Positions 61,800 through 64,000 of a stretch of 64,000 nt of DNA are shown here, one piece after another. Origin of the DNA: CAVQXR01 sp046330455 (lineage in GTDB: Bacteria > Actinomycetota > Thermoleophilia > Gaiellales > Gaiellaceae); contig JAXLSU010000001.1 in assembly GCA_046330455.1 (NCBI GenBank), positions 186,001-250,000 of the forward strand, read 5' to 3'. Below the pieces are notes generated by a model. The model saw only the letters and a program-made list of their open reading frames with translations, did no database searches and had not been told where the DNA came from. Positions within the stretch are counted from its first letter, which is position 1. Each line of letters opens with the position of its first letter. The position numbers and the translations under genes are program-made.

Positions 61800-63038
61800 T
61801 CACGCAGCCGCCTGCGCCGGCGTCAGCTCACCTGCGACGCGGTTCGAGACGAGCCGGTCGATGTCGTGAGGGGCGTACCCGAGCTCCTCGAGCACCTCTC
61901 GCGTGCAGGCGCCGGGAGCGAGACCCGCGTGACGGACGGCCCCGGGTGTGCGGGAGAGTCGCGGGGTCGGAGCGGGCTGGAGGACAGGGGCCTCGCCGTC
62001 GGGGCTCACGACCTCCACGAAGGAGCGGCGCTCGCGCACGTGCTCGTCCGCGAGCAGCTGGGCGACGTCGTAGACGGGCCCGCACGCGGCGCCGGCGGCC
62101 GAGAGCGTCTCGACGACGTCGCTGACGGGACGCCGTGAAGTCCATTCCTCGATCAGGCGGTCGAGCTCGTCCACGTGCGCGAGCCGGGCCGGGCCGGTGC
62201 AGAACCGGGGATCGGTGCGCAGCTCCGGGTGCCCGATCGCGTCGAAGATGCGTAGTGCGGCCTCGTTCGCCGAGCCCGAGAGGACGGCCCAGCCGTCTGC
62301 GCAGCGGTAGACGTTCCGCGGCGCCGAGAAGACGAGACGCGACCCGTACCGGCCGTCCACGTGACCGGTGCGCTCGTAGATCGCCGGCCCGGGGCCGACG
62401 ATGTCGAGGAGCGATTCGAGCAGGCTCGCGTCGATCACCTGGCCCTCGCCGGTGCGCTGCGCGTGGTGGAGCGCGACCATCACGGCGAACGCGCCCTGCA
62501 GGCCGGTGACCTCGTCTGCGAGCGCGATCGGGGGAAGGGTCGGCGGACCGTCGGGCTGGCCGGTGCAGTGGGCGAGCGTCGACATCCCCTCGGCGATCGT
62601 GCCGAAGCCGGCCCGGCCGGCGTACGGGCCGTCCTGCCCGTATCCCGTGACGCGGAGAACGACGAGCGACGGCTTCGCGCGCAGCAGGACCTCGACCGGG
62701 TCGAGACCTAGCCGTTCGAGCGTTCCGGGCCGGAAGTTCTCGACGACCACGTCGGCCCGCTCGACGAGCTGCAGCAGTGCGGCCCGGCCATCGGGGTGCT
62801 TCAGATCGAGCTCGATGGGCCGCTTGTTCCTCCCGACGAGGCGCCAGTAGAACGAGTCGTCCCCGTCGGTCTCGCCGAGCCGGCGTGCTCCGTCGCTCTC
62901 ACCCGGCCGTTCCACCTTGATCACGTCGGCGCCGAAGTCGGCGAGCCGCCGGCACGCGCTCGGTGCCGCGAAGATGGTCGCGAGCTCGATGACGGTGATG
63001 CCCGCGAGCGGGCCCTTGCTCGAGCTGGTCGGCTCCAA
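61800..63038 (-). CDS. family III CoA-transferase (CaiB/BaiF), possibly malate CoA-transferase
   Basis: 412 residues. GITVIELATIFAAPSACRRLADFGADVIKVERPGE is the classic N-terminus. VVENFRPGTLERLGL and SLVVLRVTGYGQDGPYAGRAGFGTIAEGMS follow, then the catalytic Asp in LADEVTGLQGAFAVMVALHHAQRTGEG. The C-terminal half ends in TREVLEELGYAPHDIDRL. Such enzymes move CoA between carboxylic acids. Its position next to the malyl-CoA lyase, sgaA and ppc suggests succinyl-CoA:malate (or citramalate) CoA-transfer, giving the substrate for the lyase. Start TTG 63038 is behind GGGAGGA. Confidence 0.88.
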   Translation of the reverse strand: MEPTSSSKGPLAGITVIELATIFAAPSACRRLADFGADVIKVERPGESDGARRLGETDGDDSFYWRLVGRNKRPIELDLKHPDGRAALLQLVERADVVVENFRPGTLERLGLDPVEVLLRAKPSLVVLRVTGYGQDGPYAGRAGFGTIAEGMSTLAHCTGQPDGPPTLPPIALADEVTGLQGAFAVMVALHHAQRTGEGQVIDASLLESLLDIVGPGPAIYERTGHVDGRYGSRLVFSAPRNVYRCADGWAVLSGSANEAALRIFDAIGHPELRTDPRFCTGPARLAHVDELDRLIEEWTSRRPVSDVVETLSAAGAACGPVYDVAQLLADEHVRERRSFVEVVSPDGEAPVLQPAPTPRLSRTPGAVRHAGLAPGACTREVLEELGYAPHDIDRLVSNRVAGELTPAQAAA

Positions 63039-63083
63039 AGGTGTCCTCCCTTTCCGGGTGCTTGTCGCCCATCGTGCTCGATA

Positions 63084-63137
63084 CTCATCGAGAGATCATC
63101 ACGAATTCGACTTTTTCGATAGATGGATAGCGATGAG
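63084..63137. promoter_or_regulatory. inverted repeat upstream of the CoA-transferase gene
   Basis: CTCATCG (63084-63090) and CGATGAG (63131-63137) enclose 40 bp of AT-richer DNA with a CTTTTTCG core. Position 46 bp from the TTG start suggests an operator or promoter region. Not tested further. Confidence 0.35.
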
Positions 63138-63251
63138 TCCGGATCCGGACCCGGATTCACCACAGGCCGACCGGCTCCGGGATAGAGCCGGACCGATGAA
63201 TCGAACGGACTCCGTGTTGCTCGGCGAGCCCCGGCGGGGCACGCTGGGGTC

Positions 63252-63638
63252 GTGACCGCGGGGACGTACATGCGAGCCGATCCGCCGGCGCTCGAGCCGG
63301 GCAGCAGCCTGAGCGAGGCGGTGACCCGGCTCGACGAATCGTCGGCGGTCGCGGCACCGGTGATCGAGGGCGGGCGACTGATCGGGATCCTCTGCCTCGA
63401 CTCCGTGCGGGCAGTCGGCGGGAACGGTGCGGCGCACGCCCGGGTGCGGGACTGGATGGTGCACCACCCCGAGACGATCGACAGCGAGCTGCCGCTCGAT
63501 CGCGCGGCGACGCTGCTGCTGCACAGCGGCCTCGACCATCTGCCCGTGACCGAGCGCGAGCGTGTCGTCGGCATGCTCTCGCGCTCGACCCTCGAGGGGG
63601 CAGAAGCGCTCACCGACTGCGCTCCCCGGGGCGTCTGA
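63252..63638 (+). CDS. CBS-domain pair protein
   Basis: 128 residues holding two CBS motifs: SLSEAVTRLDESSAVAAPVIEGGRLIGILCLDSV (first) and LPLDRAATLLLHSGLDHLPVTERERVVGMLSRS (second). Bateman modules bind adenosine nucleotides; with no attached enzyme domain it would act as a free regulatory subunit. The start is GTG 63252. Confidence 0.85.
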   Translation: MTAGTYMRADPPALEPGSSLSEAVTRLDESSAVAAPVIEGGRLIGILCLDSVRAVGGNGAAHARVRDWMVHHPETIDSELPLDRAATLLLHSGLDHLPVTERERVVGMLSRSTLEGAEALTDCAPRGV

Positions 63639-63659
63639 GCCTCTCTCGGGAGCGCTCCT

Positions 63660-64000
63660 CTAGCAGTGGTGGCCGCGGGAGCGACCGAGCCGTTCGATGA
63701 GGTCGGCCGCGAACCGCAGGCCGTCCCGGGACCGGATCGCGGCCCCCGTCGCGGCCATCCGTTCGCGGAGTGCCTCGTCGGCCGCGAGGCGGTCGATCGC
63801 GGCAAGGAGCTCGGCTTCGTCGAATCGGTAGGTGTCGAGGCGCGTGCCGAAGCCGAGCTCGTGCACGCGCTGGGCGTTGTCGTGCTGATCCCAGAAGACG
63901 GGCAGCACGATCATCGGCTTACCGAAGTGCATCGCCTCGGTGATGGTGTTGTTGCCGCCGTGGTTGATCACGAGGTCGCACTTCGGGATGACGGAGGTTT
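63660..64000 (-). CDS. GT1-family glycosyltransferase, C-terminal part
   Basis: The gene begins beyond the right edge; about 113 codons are visible. The donor-binding end of a GT-B glycosyltransferase is clear: INHGGNNTITEAMHFGKPMIVLPVFWDQHDNAQRVHELGFG (H-GG-x-T and the D-Q pair that contacts the sugar nucleotide). These enzymes glycosylate lipids, antibiotics or macrolides. It ends with an Arg-rich GRSRGHHC. Confidence 0.88.
   Translation of the reverse strand, partial: TSVIPKCDLVINHGGNNTITEAMHFGKPMIVLPVFWDQHDNAQRVHELGFGTRLDTYRFDEAELLAAIDRLAADEALRERMAATGAAIRSRDGLRFAADLIERLGRSRGHHC

Overview
The window looks like chromosomal DNA of a high-GC actinobacterium. The gene content suggests class Thermoleophilia (Gaiellales or Solirubrobacterales-like): AMP-forming acyl-CoA synthetase, actinobacterial ABC-2 exporters, many secreted RTX/HYR proteins, NudC, Lon and a divergent GcvP pair. 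That placement is inference; there is no rRNA or taxonomic marker here. GTG and TTG starts are frequent, and many adjacent genes overlap by 1-4 nt, which implies translational coupling.

Layout. 0-1.7 kb: the end of a NarL-type histidine kinase and its membrane partner. 1.8-5.0 kb: a degraded mobile island with IS256 and IS3 transposase fragments, a sulfatase tail, a small inverted-repeat element and two VapBC-type toxin-antitoxin pairs. 5-15.7 kb: SnoaL-like protein, TetR with twin palindromic operators, small membrane proteins, tRNA-Asp, AAA ATPase, AhpD-like protein, amino-acid permease with universal stress protein, a secreted protein, ClC channel and tRNA-Lys. 15.7-20.5 kb: acyl-CoA synthetase and a three-gene DrrA/DrrB-type ABC exporter. 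20.8-29.6 kb: three tandem RTX-repeat secreted protein genes, each riddled with frameshifts and separated by palindromic repeat arrays. 29.8-41.5 kb: HerA/DUF853 ATPase, J-domain protein, NudC, Lon, a frameshifted ABC exporter, a REP-associated tyrosine transposase (RAYT), HYR/FN3 and Ser/Gly-rich surface proteins. 41.6-51.3 kb: LysR, PAF-acetylhydrolase-like lipoprotein, cyclase, Baeyer-Villiger monooxygenase, and a split PEP-synthase-like phosphotransferase operon with a cyclic-nucleotide-binding protein. 51.6-63.0 kb: a C1/C2 carbon module (GcvPB/GcvPA-like, phosphoribulokinase, PEP carboxylase, malyl-CoA lyase, serine-glyoxylate aminotransferase, LysR, CaiB-type CoA-transferase). The right end holds a CBS-domain protein and a truncated glycosyltransferase.

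Two systems stand out. First, a dispersed 25-nt palindrome with a GTAG foot (about two dozen copies, both orientations, only between genes) matches the architecture of bacterial REP elements. A HUH-tyrosine RAYT gene lies in the window with REPs on both sides, and one REP supplies its stop codon. Second, the 51.6-63 kb genes can be read as most of a serine-cycle-like route in which malate would be activated by a family III CoA-transferase instead of malate thiokinase. Its GcvP-like pair has lost the canonical glycine-rich loop after the PLP lysine.
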